Origin: Methylophaga sulfidovorans
Lineage (GTDB): Bacteria; Pseudomonadota; Gammaproteobacteria; Nitrosococcales; Methylophagaceae
Direction: 5' to 3'
DNA length: 64,000 bases
Assembly: GCF_900114205.1 (NCBI RefSeq)
Contig: NZ_FOSH01000003.1
Location: 178,496 to 242,495, forward strand
Under the pieces are notes generated by a model. The model worked only from the letters and a program-made list of their open reading frames with translations, was not told where the DNA came from and did no database searches. This document shows, piece by piece, positions 10,144 through 19,828 of this stretch (its first letter is position 1; the number at the start of each line of letters is the position of its first letter). Both the position numbers and the translations under genes were made by a program.

Positions 10144-11727
10144 ATGAAAAAAAATTTACCCATTACAGACAAAGAAGTCAGTTTTAATGAGCCGCTAATA
10201 TCTACCACGGATCTTAAAGGGGCCATTACTAGCTTTAATGATATCTTCCGAGAAATTAGCGGCTTTGATACCGATGAGTTGATGCACGTTAATCATAATG
10301 TTATTCGCCATCCGGATATGCCACCTGCTGCTTTCGCTGACTTATGGTCAACAGTGAAATCCGGTAAACACTGGATGGGTATTGTAAAAAACAGGACAAA
10401 AACCGGTGATTTTTATTGGGTTGATGCCTACGTTACCCCTATATTTGAAGGTGATAAGGTTGTTGGTTATGAGTCTGTTCGTAGTAAGCCAAGGAAAGAA
10501 GATGTAGAAAGGGCCGACAAACTCTATAAACAAATCAATCAAGGAAAATCCCCTAAATTAGGTAATTTTTTCACCAGACTTTCTTTAAAAAATAAAACAG
10601 CATTAGGTGCTGTGTGTGTCGCTCTTGTTACAATATTACTCGGTCAGATTCCTGCCATTCAGCAATTACCGTTTTTTCTTTCTCCTGTTGTTTCTCTTAT
10701 CGGCGGTATCGCGACCTACATGCTATTAAAAAGCTGGATTTTTGTATCGCTAGATAAAGCTCTGAAAGAAGCAAAAGACGAAGTGGACGACCCATTGATG
10801 GGCATGGTTTACACTGGTGCTGATGATGAAATTGGCCAAATTACTCTGATCAATAAATTACTACATGCCAAGCTTAATACGATATTGGTAAGAATGAATG
10901 ACTCAGCGGGTAACATTGATAACTCAGCAAGTCAGACCTATTTATCTCAGCAATCCATTATGGAATCTATTAATTCTCAGGCATCACAAACAGAGCAGGT
11001 GGCAACTGCGATGACAGAAATGTCATCTACCATTCATGAACTCGCCAGAAATGCCAGCTTGGCATCACAATCTTCCAATCATGTTGATGAGTTAACACAG
11101 CAAAGTTCGCATAAGTCAGAAATGGCTGTGAAGGGATTGACTAGTCTGGATAACGCTTTTGATAACATCACTGAATATATTAAAACTCTGGAATCTGATT
11201 CCAGTGCTATCAACCCGATTGTGGATGTCATTAGCACGATTGCTGAGCAAACGAATTTACTTGCCTTGAATGCGGCTATTGAAGCTGCCCGGGCGGGAGA
11301 TCATGGGCGCGGCTTTGCCGTTGTGGCTGATGAGGTACGTTCTTTAGCAACACGCACACAAGAATCTACACAAGAGATTTCTAATCTCATCTCAAAACTG
11401 GATGGTTCTGTAGCAAAAGTGGTTCAAGGGATGGACAAAACAAAAGAGACTGCTGCATCAAGCCGTTCGGATATTCAAGGCTCAATTGATTCGGTTAGCC
11501 TAATTAAAGAAAGTGTTGAGAAGTTAAACGAGCTGAATACTATGATCGCAACCGCTGTAGAAGAGCAAAGTTCAGTGAGTGAGGATATTAATAAAAATGT
11601 GGTCAGAATAAGCTCAGATGCAGAAACCGTAGTGAGCAATGCCAATGAGGTCAATAAAAACGCAGAAACACTGGCACAAGAATCACAAAACTTATTGAAC
11701 ATGATTAAACGTTTTTCTGGTGGTTAA
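10144..11727 (+). CDS. PAS-domain methyl-accepting chemotaxis protein (Aer-like)
   Basis: This chemoreceptor probably senses redox or oxygen through an N-terminal cytoplasmic PAS domain (roughly residues 15-125: [13 protein letters not shown], then [18 protein letters not shown]). That is the Aer arrangement rather than a periplasmic sensor. Two adjacent hydrophobic segments (about residues 160-205) form a membrane hairpin. The rest is the coiled-coil signalling domain with the hairpin tip [19 protein letters not shown] and [10 protein letters not shown]. The ATG at 10144 follows AAGGGA; an earlier TTG at 10117 would include an unlikely leader. It is a single gene about 250 nt from rimO. Confidence 0.9.
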   Translation: MKKNLPITDKEVSFNEPLISTTDLKGAITSFNDIFREISGFDTDELMHVNHNVIRHPDMPPAAFADLWSTVKSGKHWMGIVKNRTKTGDFYWVDAYVTPIFEGDKVVGYESVRSKPRKEDVERADKLYKQINQGKSPKLGNFFTRLSLKNKTALGAVCVALVTILLGQIPAIQQLPFFLSPVVSLIGGIATYMLLKSWIFVSLDKALKEAKDEVDDPLMGMVYTGADDEIGQITLINKLLHAKLNTILVRMNDSAGNIDNSASQTYLSQQSIMESINSQASQTEQVATAMTEMSSTIHELARNASLASQSSNHVDELTQQSSHKSEMAVKGLTSLDNAFDNITEYIKTLESDSSAINPIVDVISTIAEQTNLLALNAAIEAARAGDHGRGFAVVADEVRSLATRTQESTQEISNLISKLDGSVAKVVQGMDKTKETAASSRSDIQGSIDSVSLIKESVEKLNELNTMIATAVEEQSSVSEDINKNVVRISSDAETVVSNANEVNKNAETLAQESQNLLNMIKRFSGG

Positions 11728-11770
11728 CTCATTCATGTATGCACCATAAAGGACATTGCATTATTATTTT

Positions 11771-11787
11771 TGCATCAATATGGTGCA
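11771..11787 (+). promoter_or_regulatory. putative NtrC enhancer site
   Basis: The 17-mer TGCATCAATATGGTGCA is a near-perfect dyad (half-sites TGCATCA and TGGTGCA). It fits the enteric NtrC consensus TGCACYA-N3-TGGTGCA except for one base. A second isolated half-site TGCACCAT lies at 11740-11747 and makes an 8-bp inverted repeat with the right half. The dyad sits about 90 bp upstream of the sigma-54 promoter, a normal enhancer distance. NtrC itself is not encoded here, so this is inferred from sequence match and context. Confidence 0.6.
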
Positions 11788-11864
11788 TTGTTTTCTGAGG
11801 TTAATCTGCAGCTTGATCTGGTAAGTAAATGATCAGCAGTGAATTATTAGAAAATATAGCCATC

Positions 11865-11879
11865 TGGCACGGTATCTGC
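11865..11879 (+). promoter_or_regulatory. sigma-54 (-24/-12) promoter
   Basis: TGGCACGGTATCTGC matches the RpoN consensus TGGCAC-N5-TTGC closely. GG (11866-11867) and GC (11878-11879) are separated by exactly 10 nt. Transcription would start near 11891, shortly before the guanidine-I aptamer. With the upstream NtrC-like dyad it places the guanidine operon under nitrogen control. Confidence 0.75.
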
Positions 11880-11927
11880 GTTGTACTAATTAAGTGCTGA
11901 GGTGGTTTACCAACTACTGTCGACGAA

Positions 11928-12024
11928 ATAAGGTTTCTAGGGTTCCGATCAACGATGATGTCTGGACCGAGAGTAACCGACCTTCACAGTGAAGGTTACA
12001 CGGAGGGATAAAAGCCCGGGAGAT
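11928..12024 (+). promoter_or_regulatory. guanidine-I (ykkC) riboswitch aptamer
   Basis: The sequence carries the hallmark conserved blocks of the ykkC/guanidine-I aptamer in order: CTAGGGTTCCG (11938 on), CTGGACCGAGAG (11962 on), ACACGG followed by AGGGATAAAAGCCCGGGAGA (to 12023). A stem pairs AACCGACCTTCAC with GTGAAGGTT between them. Guanidine-I riboswitches turn on guanidine export or degradation genes. Downstream a hairpin (GAGAT...ATCTC, 12020-12044) and CCGTGT (12050-12055), complementary to the aptamer's ACACGG, look like the switching part. No U-run follows, so control may be translational. Confidence 0.93.
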
Positions 12025-12081
12025 TGTTTTTTGTAAAACATCTCTTGCACCGTGTTTCTAACTTAACTGTGAGGTAACTTC

Positions 12082-13149
12082 ATGAAGTTCTCCAATCTTC
12101 GTATTATCAGCTTCTTGCTGCTTTCATTTTCTTTCCTAGTCGTTCCCTTTTCAGCGAATGCTGAACAAAAAGATAAATTCAGTATTGCCTGGACCATTTA
12201 TGCAGGCTGGATGCCGTGGGACTATGCGGCAAATGCCGGTATCGTGAAGAAATGGGCCGATAAATACGGTATTGAAATTGACGTAGTGCAAATCAATGAC
12301 TACGTTGAATCTATCAACCAATATACTGCTGGCCAGTTTGATGGTTGCACCATGACCAATATGGATGCGTTGACTATCCCTGCTGCAGGTGGTGTCGACT
12401 CTACGGCGTTAATTCTTGGTGACTTTTCTAATGGGAATGATGGCATTGTCCTGAAAGGGAAAGATAAAACCTTAAAAGACATTAAGGGCCAAAACGTCAA
12501 TCTGGTTGAACTTTCTGTCTCACATTACCTTCTTGCTCGCGCACTCGACACTATTGGCTTGAGTGAGCGTGACGTTAAAGTCGTTAATACTTCTGATGCC
12601 GATCTGGTGGCGGTATTTAATGCCGATGACGTGACTTCAACAGTTACCTGGAATCCGTTGTTATCTGAAATTGTCTCAATGCCAAATACCAGCGAAGTCT
12701 TTGACTCCTCACAAATTCCTGGCGAAATCATTGATATGTTAGTGGTTAATACTGAGACGCTGGATGATAACCCGGCTTTTGGTAAAGCCTTAACCGGTGC
12801 CTGGTATGAAATCATGGCGCGTATGGCGGCTAAAGATACTGATGCCTTAACGTTTATGGCTAAAGCTTCAGGTACAGACCTGGCTGGCTACGAATCCCAA
12901 TTAGCCGCGACCAATATGTTCTATCAAGCAAAAGATGCTGTCGCCTTTGCTGAAGGCCAACAATTGCCTGAAACCATGAAATACGTCAGTGAGTTTTCAT
13001 TCGATCATGGACTGTTAGGTGAAGGGGCTATGGATGCTGGCTTTATCGGTATTGCTTATCCTGATGGTGCCATCGTCGGTAATAAAGAAAACGTCAAACT
13101 GCGTTTCGATTCTTCTTTCATGTCTATGGCGGCTGACGGTTCTTTGTAA
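12082..13149 (+). CDS. ABC transporter periplasmic binding protein (guanidine/urea-carboxylase type)
   Basis: This is a periplasmic solute-binding protein of the NitT/TauT type found next to urea/guanidine carboxylase genes and usually labelled a putative urea ABC binding protein. A clear signal peptide ends at about residue 27 (hydrophobic core LLLSFSFLVVPFSANA). The mature domain follows (FSIAWTIYAGWMPWDYAANAGI, VNLVELSVSHYLLARAL). Because the operon is under a guanidine riboswitch, guanidine is the most likely ligand (inference). GAGG about 7 nt before the ATG provides the ribosome binding site. Confidence 0.85.
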   Translation: MKFSNLRIISFLLLSFSFLVVPFSANAEQKDKFSIAWTIYAGWMPWDYAANAGIVKKWADKYGIEIDVVQINDYVESINQYTAGQFDGCTMTNMDALTIPAAGGVDSTALILGDFSNGNDGIVLKGKDKTLKDIKGQNVNLVELSVSHYLLARALDTIGLSERDVKVVNTSDADLVAVFNADDVTSTVTWNPLLSEIVSMPNTSEVFDSSQIPGEIIDMLVVNTETLDDNPAFGKALTGAWYEIMARMAAKDTDALTFMAKASGTDLAGYESQLAATNMFYQAKDAVAFAEGQQLPETMKYVSEFSFDHGLLGEGAMDAGFIGIAYPDGAIVGNKENVKLRFDSSFMSMAADGSL

Positions 13150-13172
13150 CCGTCAGCAGTCCGGGAATCATT

Positions 13173-13997
13173 ATGAAACGACTAATCAATCAACAGCCCA
13201 GCAAAGCCGGTAAATGGTTATTAGGTGCCTTACCTTTTATTCTGATTTTACTGGTTTATGTGGTGGCATCGAATGAGCGTTTAGCAGTAAATCCCAACGA
13301 CAAACTGATGCCTTCATTTGAAGCCTTTGGTCATGCGATTCATATGATGGCCTTTGAACCTAGTAAACGTACCGGTGATTATCTGTTATGGGCTGATACG
13401 CTGGCCAGTTTGCAACGATTAGGCATCGGCGTTGGTATCAGTGCACTTATCAGTCTTATCGTCGGTATTTTGATTGGCATCATTCCCTTAATGCGAGCAG
13501 GATTTGCACCAGTGGTAACTGTCATTTCTCTGGTGCCACCATTAGCGATTTTACCTATCCTGTTTATTATTTTCGGTTTAGGTGAAGTCGCTAAAATCAC
13601 TCTGATAGTGCTCGGTATCACGCCCTTTTTGATTCGTGATGTGCAATTACGTGTGATGGCCTTACCCGAAGAGCTGATCATCAAAGCACAAACTTTAGGT
13701 GCATCTACCTGGCAATTGATAGTACGGGTGATACTGCCGCAGATTTTACCTAAATTGATTGATGCAGTGCGTTTAAGCCTGGGATCTGCCTGGTTGTTTT
13801 TAATTGCAGCAGAGGCTATTTCAGCGACTGAAGGGCTAGGTTATCGTATCTTCCTGGTCAGACGTTATCTGGCGATGGATGTGATTCTGCCTTATGTGGT
13901 CTGGATAACTTTATTAGCGTTTCTGACTGACTATCTATTACGTAGATTGTCTTTATATGCCTTCCCTTGGCAGCAAAACGAGGGAGGTGCTAAATGA
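13173..13997 (+). CDS. ABC transporter permease (guanidine importer)
   Basis: This is the inner-membrane permease of the NitT/TauT class, with about six transmembrane segments (the first is LLGALPFILILLVYVVA). The EAA loop is visible as PEELIIKAQTLGASTWQLIVRVILPQILP, the site that docks the ATPase. It has 274 aa, overlaps the ATPase gene by 4 nt and lies 23 nt after the binding-protein gene, so the three form one importer. Substrate assignment rests on operon context only. Confidence 0.88.
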   Translation: MKRLINQQPSKAGKWLLGALPFILILLVYVVASNERLAVNPNDKLMPSFEAFGHAIHMMAFEPSKRTGDYLLWADTLASLQRLGIGVGISALISLIVGILIGIIPLMRAGFAPVVTVISLVPPLAILPILFIIFGLGEVAKITLIVLGITPFLIRDVQLRVMALPEELIIKAQTLGASTWQLIVRVILPQILPKLIDAVRLSLGSAWLFLIAAEAISATEGLGYRIFLVRRYLAMDVILPYVVWITLLAFLTDYLLRRLSLYAFPWQQNEGGAK

Positions 13998-14773
13998 ACA
14001 ATATTGAACTGAAAAAGCTATGGAAAGAGTACGGCGATAATGTGGTACTCGAAAATATCAACCTGACTGTAAAAGCAGGGGAGTTTATAACGCTGGTTGG
14101 CGCATCAGGCTGTGGTAAAACCACATTTCTGAAAATGCTGCTGGGCACTGAGAAACCTTCTCGCGGCCAATTATTGCTGGATGGTGATCCCATCCGCGAT
14201 GAGCCCGATGCTGATCGGGGCATCGTCTTCCAGCGTTACTCTGTCTTTCCCCATCTGAATGTTATCGAAAATGTGATGCTGGGTGTAGAGCTTGGCGAAT
14301 CCAGACTATTAGGTCGCTGTTTTGGTAGTAAACGTCGGAAGGTCCGTGCTCAGGCTCAGGAAATGTTAGAGCTGGTAGGTCTCGGGCATGTAGCTAAGCA
14401 ATATCCAACGTCACTATCTGGTGGTATGCAGCAACGTCTGGCAATTGCCCAAGCCTTAATCAAACAACCTAAAGTGTTATTGCTGGATGAACCGTTTGGG
14501 GCGCTTGACCCAGGTATTCGTTCAGATATGCATGCCTTGATTTTAGATATCTGGCAAAAAACCGGAATCACCATTTTCATGATTACCCATGATCTTACCG
14601 AGGGATTCTATCTGGGAACACGTTTATTGGTGTTTGATAAACACCGCATTGACCCTGATAACCCGAACCGATATGGCGCATCCATTACCTTTGATATTCC
14701 GGTTGCTGATACTCGGAAATCAACATTGGATGACATCTCCAATACGATGAAACAAAAGCAGGAAACATTATGA
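13994..14773 (+). CDS. ABC transporter ATP-binding protein (guanidine importer)
   Basis: This is the nucleotide-binding subunit that powers the importer. Walker A is GASGCGKTT near residue 39, the signature is LSGGMQQR near residue 139, and Walker B is VLLLDEPFGALD near residue 160. The switch His lies in MITHDL. It overlaps the permease and the following cgdB gene by 4 nt each (ATGA), so expression is translationally coupled. Length 259 aa is usual for NitT/TauT ATPases. Confidence 0.9.
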   Translation: MNNIELKKLWKEYGDNVVLENINLTVKAGEFITLVGASGCGKTTFLKMLLGTEKPSRGQLLLDGDPIRDEPDADRGIVFQRYSVFPHLNVIENVMLGVELGESRLLGRCFGSKRRKVRAQAQEMLELVGLGHVAKQYPTSLSGGMQQRLAIAQALIKQPKVLLLDEPFGALDPGIRSDMHALILDIWQKTGITIFMITHDLTEGFYLGTRLLVFDKHRIDPDNPNRYGASITFDIPVADTRKSTLDDISNTMKQKQETL

Positions 14774-15507
14774 GCCAGAAACAAAACGATCTGATTTATG
14801 GAGACACCTTGCCCGGTGGTACGCATTGGTCAATGTTAGTTAGAAAAGGCACGACACTGCGTCTGATTGATAAAGAGGGCGGTGCCAATGTAGGCATGTT
14901 GTTTTATAACCCTTTGAATAAACTGGAACGTTATAACGCCCCGGACACCTTGAAATGTCAACATACCTTTAAGCTGACCAAAGGCCATTGTTTGTATTCA
15001 GACATGGGTCATGTGTTCTGTTCCATTATCGATGACACCGTTGGGTGGCACGATACTGTGGGCGGAAACCTATCCACCGAGAGCATGAAAAAACGCTGGG
15101 CAGATAGAAGTTATCAGGAAGCTCGCAATAACTGGACATTAAGCGGTGATAATTCATTTTTAGTTGAGTTAGCCAAATACGGCATGAACCGTCGTGATAT
15201 GGCCGCTAATCTGAATTTGTTCAGTCAGGTAAAAACCGATGCCGAAGGCAATATGCAATTTGTTGAAAATAACAGCAAAGCGGGTGATTACATCGATTTA
15301 CGTTTTGAGATGGATACGCTGGTTATCTTCCATACCTGTCCGCATCCAATGAATACGGCTGCTGTTTACCCTAAACATCCCGTGACATACCAATTGAGAG
15401 AATCTGCACCTGTGGCTGACGATGATGAGTGTGTAAATCACTGCGCTGAGAATCAGCGTGGTTTTGAAAATAACCGTATTTATCACCAATGCGGTCATCA
15501 TCATTAA
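14770..15507 (+). CDS. cgdB: carboxyguanidine deiminase subunit CgdB (urea carboxylase-associated protein 2)
   Basis: This is a DUF1989-family protein formerly called urea carboxylase-associated protein 2. Work on CgdAB showed that the pair deiminates carboxyguanidine to allophanate and ammonia. The protein is a paralogue of the next gene: both share a 'LRxxDxxGxxxxxxLFY', 'ERY..DTL' and '[14 protein letters not shown]' framework and an 'NFF/NLFS' block. CgdB has a Cys/His-rich tail (DDECVNHCAENQ, QCGHHH). Its start overlaps the ATPase stop by 4 nt. The A/B assignment follows usual gene order and the longer length of B. Confidence 0.85.
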   Translation: MSQKQNDLIYGDTLPGGTHWSMLVRKGTTLRLIDKEGGANVGMLFYNPLNKLERYNAPDTLKCQHTFKLTKGHCLYSDMGHVFCSIIDDTVGWHDTVGGNLSTESMKKRWADRSYQEARNNWTLSGDNSFLVELAKYGMNRRDMAANLNLFSQVKTDAEGNMQFVENNSKAGDYIDLRFEMDTLVIFHTCPHPMNTAAVYPKHPVTYQLRESAPVADDDECVNHCAENQRGFENNRIYHQCGHHH

Positions 15508-15525
15508 TTAGGGAAGGATATTGTT

Positions 15526-16164
15526 GTGATTAAAGAAAGTAATTTAAACCCTGGGCAAGCCAGCTATCGTGAAGAAGTGTTAGCAGGCGATTATTGGATG
15601 CATGAGCTCAAAGCAGGTGAAACGCTGCGGATTGTTGATTCACATGGTAATCAGGCTGCCGACACTTTGTTTTACAGTGCGGCTGATCCCAGTGAAAGAT
15701 ACAGTGCAATCGATACATTACGCGAGCAAGGTAATGTTTATCTCACTGCAGGAACAACACTGTTGTCGAATCTTGGCAACCCCATGTTAGAGATTACTGC
15801 AGATACCTGTGGCCGACATGACACGCTGGGTGGTGCCTGTGCCACAGAATCTAACACCGTGCGTTATTCGCTGGAGAAAAAGACCATGCATGCTTGTCGT
15901 GATAGCTGGATGCTGGCGGTCGCTGAAAATGAACATTTTGGTGTCAGCAAACGTGACATCACTCATAACATTAACTTTTTTATGAATGTACCCGTGACAG
16001 AAGACGGTCACCTGACCTTTGCTGATGGTATTTCTGAAGCCGGTAAATATGTGGAAATGACGGCAAAAATGGATGTGATTGTGTTGATATCTAACTGTCC
16101 ACAGTTGAATAACCCTTGTAACGCTTATAACCCAACACCTGTAGAAGTGGTTATCTGGAGCTAA
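15526..16164 (+). CDS. cgdA: carboxyguanidine deiminase subunit CgdA (urea carboxylase-associated protein 1)
   Basis: This is the second DUF1989 subunit (212 aa), formerly urea carboxylase-associated protein 1. It carries the fuller motif set: [43 protein letters not shown] and ESNTVRY, ending in [19 protein letters not shown]. The Cys residues absent from CgdB at the 'DTCGRHD' and 'GGAC' positions point to this subunit holding the active or metal site (inference). The start at 15526 may be a GTG; GGAAGG lies about 8-10 nt upstream. Confidence 0.85.
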   Translation: MIKESNLNPGQASYREEVLAGDYWMHELKAGETLRIVDSHGNQAADTLFYSAADPSERYSAIDTLREQGNVYLTAGTTLLSNLGNPMLEITADTCGRHDTLGGACATESNTVRYSLEKKTMHACRDSWMLAVAENEHFGVSKRDITHNINFFMNVPVTEDGHLTFADGISEAGKYVEMTAKMDVIVLISNCPQLNNPCNAYNPTPVEVVIWS

Positions 16165-16173
16165 TACGGATTG

Positions 16174-16221
16174 TGTTTCGGGACGACCCGAAACAACGCT
16201 TTATTTGCTGGGACGACCCAG
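16174..16221 (+). promoter_or_regulatory. guanidine-II (mini-ykkC) riboswitch
   Basis: Two tandem hairpins each have an ACGA tetraloop on GGG/CCC. Hairpin 1 has a 9-bp stem, 16174-16182 with 16187-16195. Hairpin 2 has a 5-bp stem, 16208-16212 with 16217-16221. The linker is 12 nt. Paired ACGR-loop hairpins are the definition of the mini-ykkC/guanidine-II class. An AGGA ribosome binding site (16225-16228) and the ATG at 16238 follow at once, so it would control translation of the carboxylase. It lies inside the operon, well downstream of the guanidine-I switch. Confidence 0.88.
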
Positions 16222-16237
16222 ATTAGGAATACCCATC

Positions 16238-19200
16238 ATGTTTAAGAAAGTTCTAATTGCTAACCGTGGTGCTATTGCGACGCGGATTACTCGCACCTTG
16301 CATGAAATGAATGTCCAGGCAGTAGCGATATATGCCGAAGCTGATCGAGATTCATTACATGTCAGTGCTGCAGATGAAAGCTACTCACTGGGCGAAGGCC
16401 GTGCCAGTGACACTTATCTTAATCAACAACGCATTATCGATATTGCTAAACAGGCAGGCGCTGAAGCAATTCATCCCGGTTATGGTTTCCTCAGTGAAAA
16501 TCCAGGGTTTGCTCGTTTATGTGAACAAAACAATATAGTTTTTCTCGGCCCCACAACAGAGCAGATGGAGTCGTTTGGTCTAAAACATAGTGCCCGGGCT
16601 TTAGCAGAAGATAACGATGTACCTTTATTGCCAGGCACGGGCTTATTAATGTCTTTAGAAGATGCCGTTACCCAAGCCAATGACGTTGGTTATCCAGTGA
16701 TGCTCAAATCTACTGCTGGCGGCGGCGGTATCGGTATGAACCGTTGTGATGATGAAGCTTCATTACGTCAGGCGTTTAACTCTGTTAAAAATCTGAGTGC
16801 TAATAACTTTTCCAATGATGGGGTATTTCTGGAGAAATTTATTACTCGCGCCCGTCATATTGAAGTGCAGGTGATTGGCGATGGGGAAGGGCATGTACTG
16901 GCCCTAGGTGATAGGGACTGCTCCAGCCAACGCCGTAATCAGAAAGTCATTGAGGAAGCGCCAGCACCTAATATTCCTGATGATGTTCGTGCCGAAATGC
17001 AGGAAGTGGCTGTCAGACTCATGTCTGCCATTCACTATCGTAGTGCCGGTACGGTGGAATTTGTTTATGACGCTGATAATCAACAGTTCTACTTTCTGGA
17101 AGTAAATACCCGTCTGCAGGTTGAGCATGGGGTTACAGAAGAAGTGTACGGCGTCGATCTGGTCCGCTGGATGATCGAAGTCGGTGCTAAAGAATCTCAA
17201 TTACCTGCAAAAGCACCTGAACCTAAAGGCCATGCGATTCAGGTCAGACTTTATGCTGAAGATCCGCATAAACAGTTTCAGCCATCTTCAGGCTTACTGA
17301 CAGAAGTTATCTGGCCAAAGAGTGAGGCCATTCGCGTTGATTACTGGGTTAAAGCCGGTATCGAAGTCTCGCCTTTTTATGATCCGATGTTAGCCAAAAT
17401 CATCAGTCATGCCGATAGTCGTGAATTAGCCCATAGTAAGTTATTAACGGCATTAGAAGAGTTACAAGTTTATGGTATAGAGACCAATGCCGATTATGTT
17501 AGCCAAATTTTAAAAGACGAGGCTTTCTTAAACGCTGCTGTTACCACTCGTTATCTGGATGGTTTTATCTATCAGCCTTCAACTATTAATATCTTGTCGC
17601 CAGGCACCATGACAACGATTCAGGATTATCCTGCACGTGTTGGTTACTGGGATATCGGTGTACCGCCATCTGGGCCATTTGACAGTCTCTCATTCCGTTT
17701 AGGTAATCGTTTATTAGGTAATGACGAGTCCTGTGCGGGGATGGAAATTACCTTATCGGGCCCTGAACTGAGCTTTAATGTGGCGACCAGCATTGTGGTG
17801 ACTGGTGCTGAACTGAGCATTGAAGTCAATGGTGAAGCAAAATCAGCATGGCAAGTTATTTCAGTACAAGCTGGTGATAAGCTGAAATTAGGTCAGGTTA
17901 AAGGTGCGGGTGCCAGAGCCTATCTATTAGTCGCTGGTGGCATTCAGTGTCCTGAATATTTAGGTTCACGCTCAACCTTCACTTTAGGTCAGTTTGGTGG
18001 ACACGTCGGTCGTACATTAAAAACAGGTGATGTATTACACATTCTGCCTGAGCAACAAGTCGCTGATAATACGTTGATGGCAGATTCTTTACAGCCTGAA
18101 ATTGAGCATCACTGGGATATTCATGTGGTCTACGGACCGCATGGTGCACCTGACTTTTTCACTGATAATGATATCGAGATGTTCTTTTCGACAGACTGGA
18201 AAATTCATTACAACTCCAGTCGTACCGGCGTGCGTTTGATTGGGCCAAGACCAGAATGGGCAAGAACCGATGGTGGCGAAGCTGGTCTGCATCCTTCTAA
18301 TATTCACGATAATGCCTACGCTGTTGGGTCTATCGACTTTACTGGGGATATGCCGATTATTCTTGGGCCAGATGGACCCTCTTTGGGGGGCTTTGTTTGT
18401 CCGGCAACCGTAATTACCGCTGATTTATGGAAAGTGGGCCAGTTAAAAGCAGGAGATACCGTTCGCTTTATACCTGTATCGATTGAAACAGCCAATGCCT
18501 TAGAGCGTGCACAAAATCAGGCGATTGATGGTTTAAGTCAACAATCAGTATCCGTAGAGCCTGTCGTTATTGATACGCCTGTTCATGCCATTAGCAAAGA
18601 TGCTTCATCGGGTATGGACATTACTTATCGACTGGCAGGGGATCACTATCTCTTAGTCGAATTTGGTGAGCAAACCTTAGATATCAATCTGCGGTTTAAA
18701 GTACATGCCTTAATGTTGTGGTTACAGGAACAGGCGGTGACGGGCATTTTAGAGCTGACGCCAGGTATCCGTTCGCTGCAGGTGCACTATGACAGTATGG
18801 TGTTATCTCTTGATGACTTAATGAGTGTATTAAAACAGGCAGAGAAAGATATCCAGCATGTGGATGATTTAGATTTACCCACCCGGATTGTGCATATCCC
18901 GATTTCCTGGGATGACGAAGCTTGTCGTTTAGCCAGCGAAAAATATATGCAATCGGTGAGAGAAAATGCCCCATGGTGTCCTGATAATATTGAGTTTATT
19001 CGCTGTATCAATGGTCTTGATTCCGTAGATGACGTGAAGAAGATTGTGTTTGATGCCAGCTATCTGGTGATGGGACTGGGCGATGTGTATCTCGGTGCCC
19101 CAGTAGCGACACCAATGGATCCAAGACACCGTCTGGTAACGACAAAATACAATCCGGCCAGAACCTGGACCGCAGAAAACTCTGTTGGTATTGGCGGCTC

Positions 19201-19828
19201 GTATTTATGTGTGTATGGCATGGAAGGGCCGGGTGGTTATCAGTTTATCGGACGTACTCTGCAAATGTGGAATCGTTACGAAACAACCAAAGAGTTCACC
19301 AAGCCCTGGTTATTACGTTTCTTTGACCAAATTCAGTTTTATGAAGTCAGCCATGATGAGTTAATGCAAATACGCCGTGATTTTATTCATGGTAACTATG
19401 AACTCAAGATTGAAGAAACACGTTTCAATTTAAAAGACTACAACGCCTTTATTGAACAGCATCAAGCTGAAATTGATACGTTCACCAGCATGCGTCAGAA
19501 AGCCTTTAATGAAGAATTAGAACGTTGGAAACGCGATGGTCTATTGCATTTTGATAGTGGTGATCAACAGGTCGAAGTGGATGAAGCTTTATTGCCACTG
19601 GCAGACAATGCAATTTCTGTAGATAGCCCATTGAATTGCAGTATCTGGAAAATCGAAGTGGAAGAAGGACAGGACGTGAAAGAAGGTGACACCTTGATGA
19701 TTTTAGAAGCCATGAAAATGGAAATTCTGGTGACAGCACCGCAGGCAGGTAAAGTGACTTCACTTTCCAGAAAAGCAGGATCACAAGTCGGTATGGGTGA
19801 CCGTTTATTAGTGTTGGAGGTTGAATAA
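16238..19828 (+). CDS. biotin-dependent guanidine (urea) carboxylase
   Basis: This large carboxylase uses ATP and bicarbonate to carboxylate guanidine, giving carboxyguanidine for CgdAB; older annotation would say urea carboxylase. Domains in order are: biotin carboxylase (VLIANRGAIATRI at the N-terminus; STAGGGGIGMNR; EVNTRLQVEHGVTE), a KipA/KipI-like carboxyltransferase region from about residue 450 to 1090 (SPGTMTTIQDYPARVGYWDIG), and a biotinyl domain with EAMKMEI near residue 1165. The ATG at 16238 follows AGGA; an upstream TTG at 16205 falls inside the riboswitch. Length 1196 aa is standard. Preference for guanidine over urea is inferred from the two riboswitches and CgdAB. Confidence 0.9.
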   Translation: MFKKVLIANRGAIATRITRTLHEMNVQAVAIYAEADRDSLHVSAADESYSLGEGRASDTYLNQQRIIDIAKQAGAEAIHPGYGFLSENPGFARLCEQNNIVFLGPTTEQMESFGLKHSARALAEDNDVPLLPGTGLLMSLEDAVTQANDVGYPVMLKSTAGGGGIGMNRCDDEASLRQAFNSVKNLSANNFSNDGVFLEKFITRARHIEVQVIGDGEGHVLALGDRDCSSQRRNQKVIEEAPAPNIPDDVRAEMQEVAVRLMSAIHYRSAGTVEFVYDADNQQFYFLEVNTRLQVEHGVTEEVYGVDLVRWMIEVGAKESQLPAKAPEPKGHAIQVRLYAEDPHKQFQPSSGLLTEVIWPKSEAIRVDYWVKAGIEVSPFYDPMLAKIISHADSRELAHSKLLTALEELQVYGIETNADYVSQILKDEAFLNAAVTTRYLDGFIYQPSTINILSPGTMTTIQDYPARVGYWDIGVPPSGPFDSLSFRLGNRLLGNDESCAGMEITLSGPELSFNVATSIVVTGAELSIEVNGEAKSAWQVISVQAGDKLKLGQVKGAGARAYLLVAGGIQCPEYLGSRSTFTLGQFGGHVGRTLKTGDVLHILPEQQVADNTLMADSLQPEIEHHWDIHVVYGPHGAPDFFTDNDIEMFFSTDWKIHYNSSRTGVRLIGPRPEWARTDGGEAGLHPSNIHDNAYAVGSIDFTGDMPIILGPDGPSLGGFVCPATVITADLWKVGQLKAGDTVRFIPVSIETANALERAQNQAIDGLSQQSVSVEPVVIDTPVHAISKDASSGMDITYRLAGDHYLLVEFGEQTLDINLRFKVHALMLWLQEQAVTGILELTPGIRSLQVHYDSMVLSLDDLMSVLKQAEKDIQHVDDLDLPTRIVHIPISWDDEACRLASEKYMQSVRENAPWCPDNIEFIRCINGLDSVDDVKKIVFDASYLVMGLGDVYLGAPVATPMDPRHRLVTTKYNPARTWTAENSVGIGGSYLCVYGMEGPGGYQFIGRTLQMWNRYETTKEFTKPWLLRFFDQIQFYEVSHDELMQIRRDFIHGNYELKIEETRFNLKDYNAFIEQHQAEIDTFTSMRQKAFNEELERWKRDGLLHFDSGDQQVEVDEALLPLADNAISVDSPLNCSIWKIEVEEGQDVKEGDTLMILEAMKMEILVTAPQAGKVTSLSRKAGSQVGMGDRLLVLEVE

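Noticed and set aside
11740..11787. Inverted repeat TGCACCAT...ATGGTGCA read as a terminator for the chemoreceptor gene
   Set aside because: The loop is 32 nt and the T-run is weak. The right half forms a compact NtrC-like dyad at enhancer distance from a sigma-54 promoter, a better explanation.
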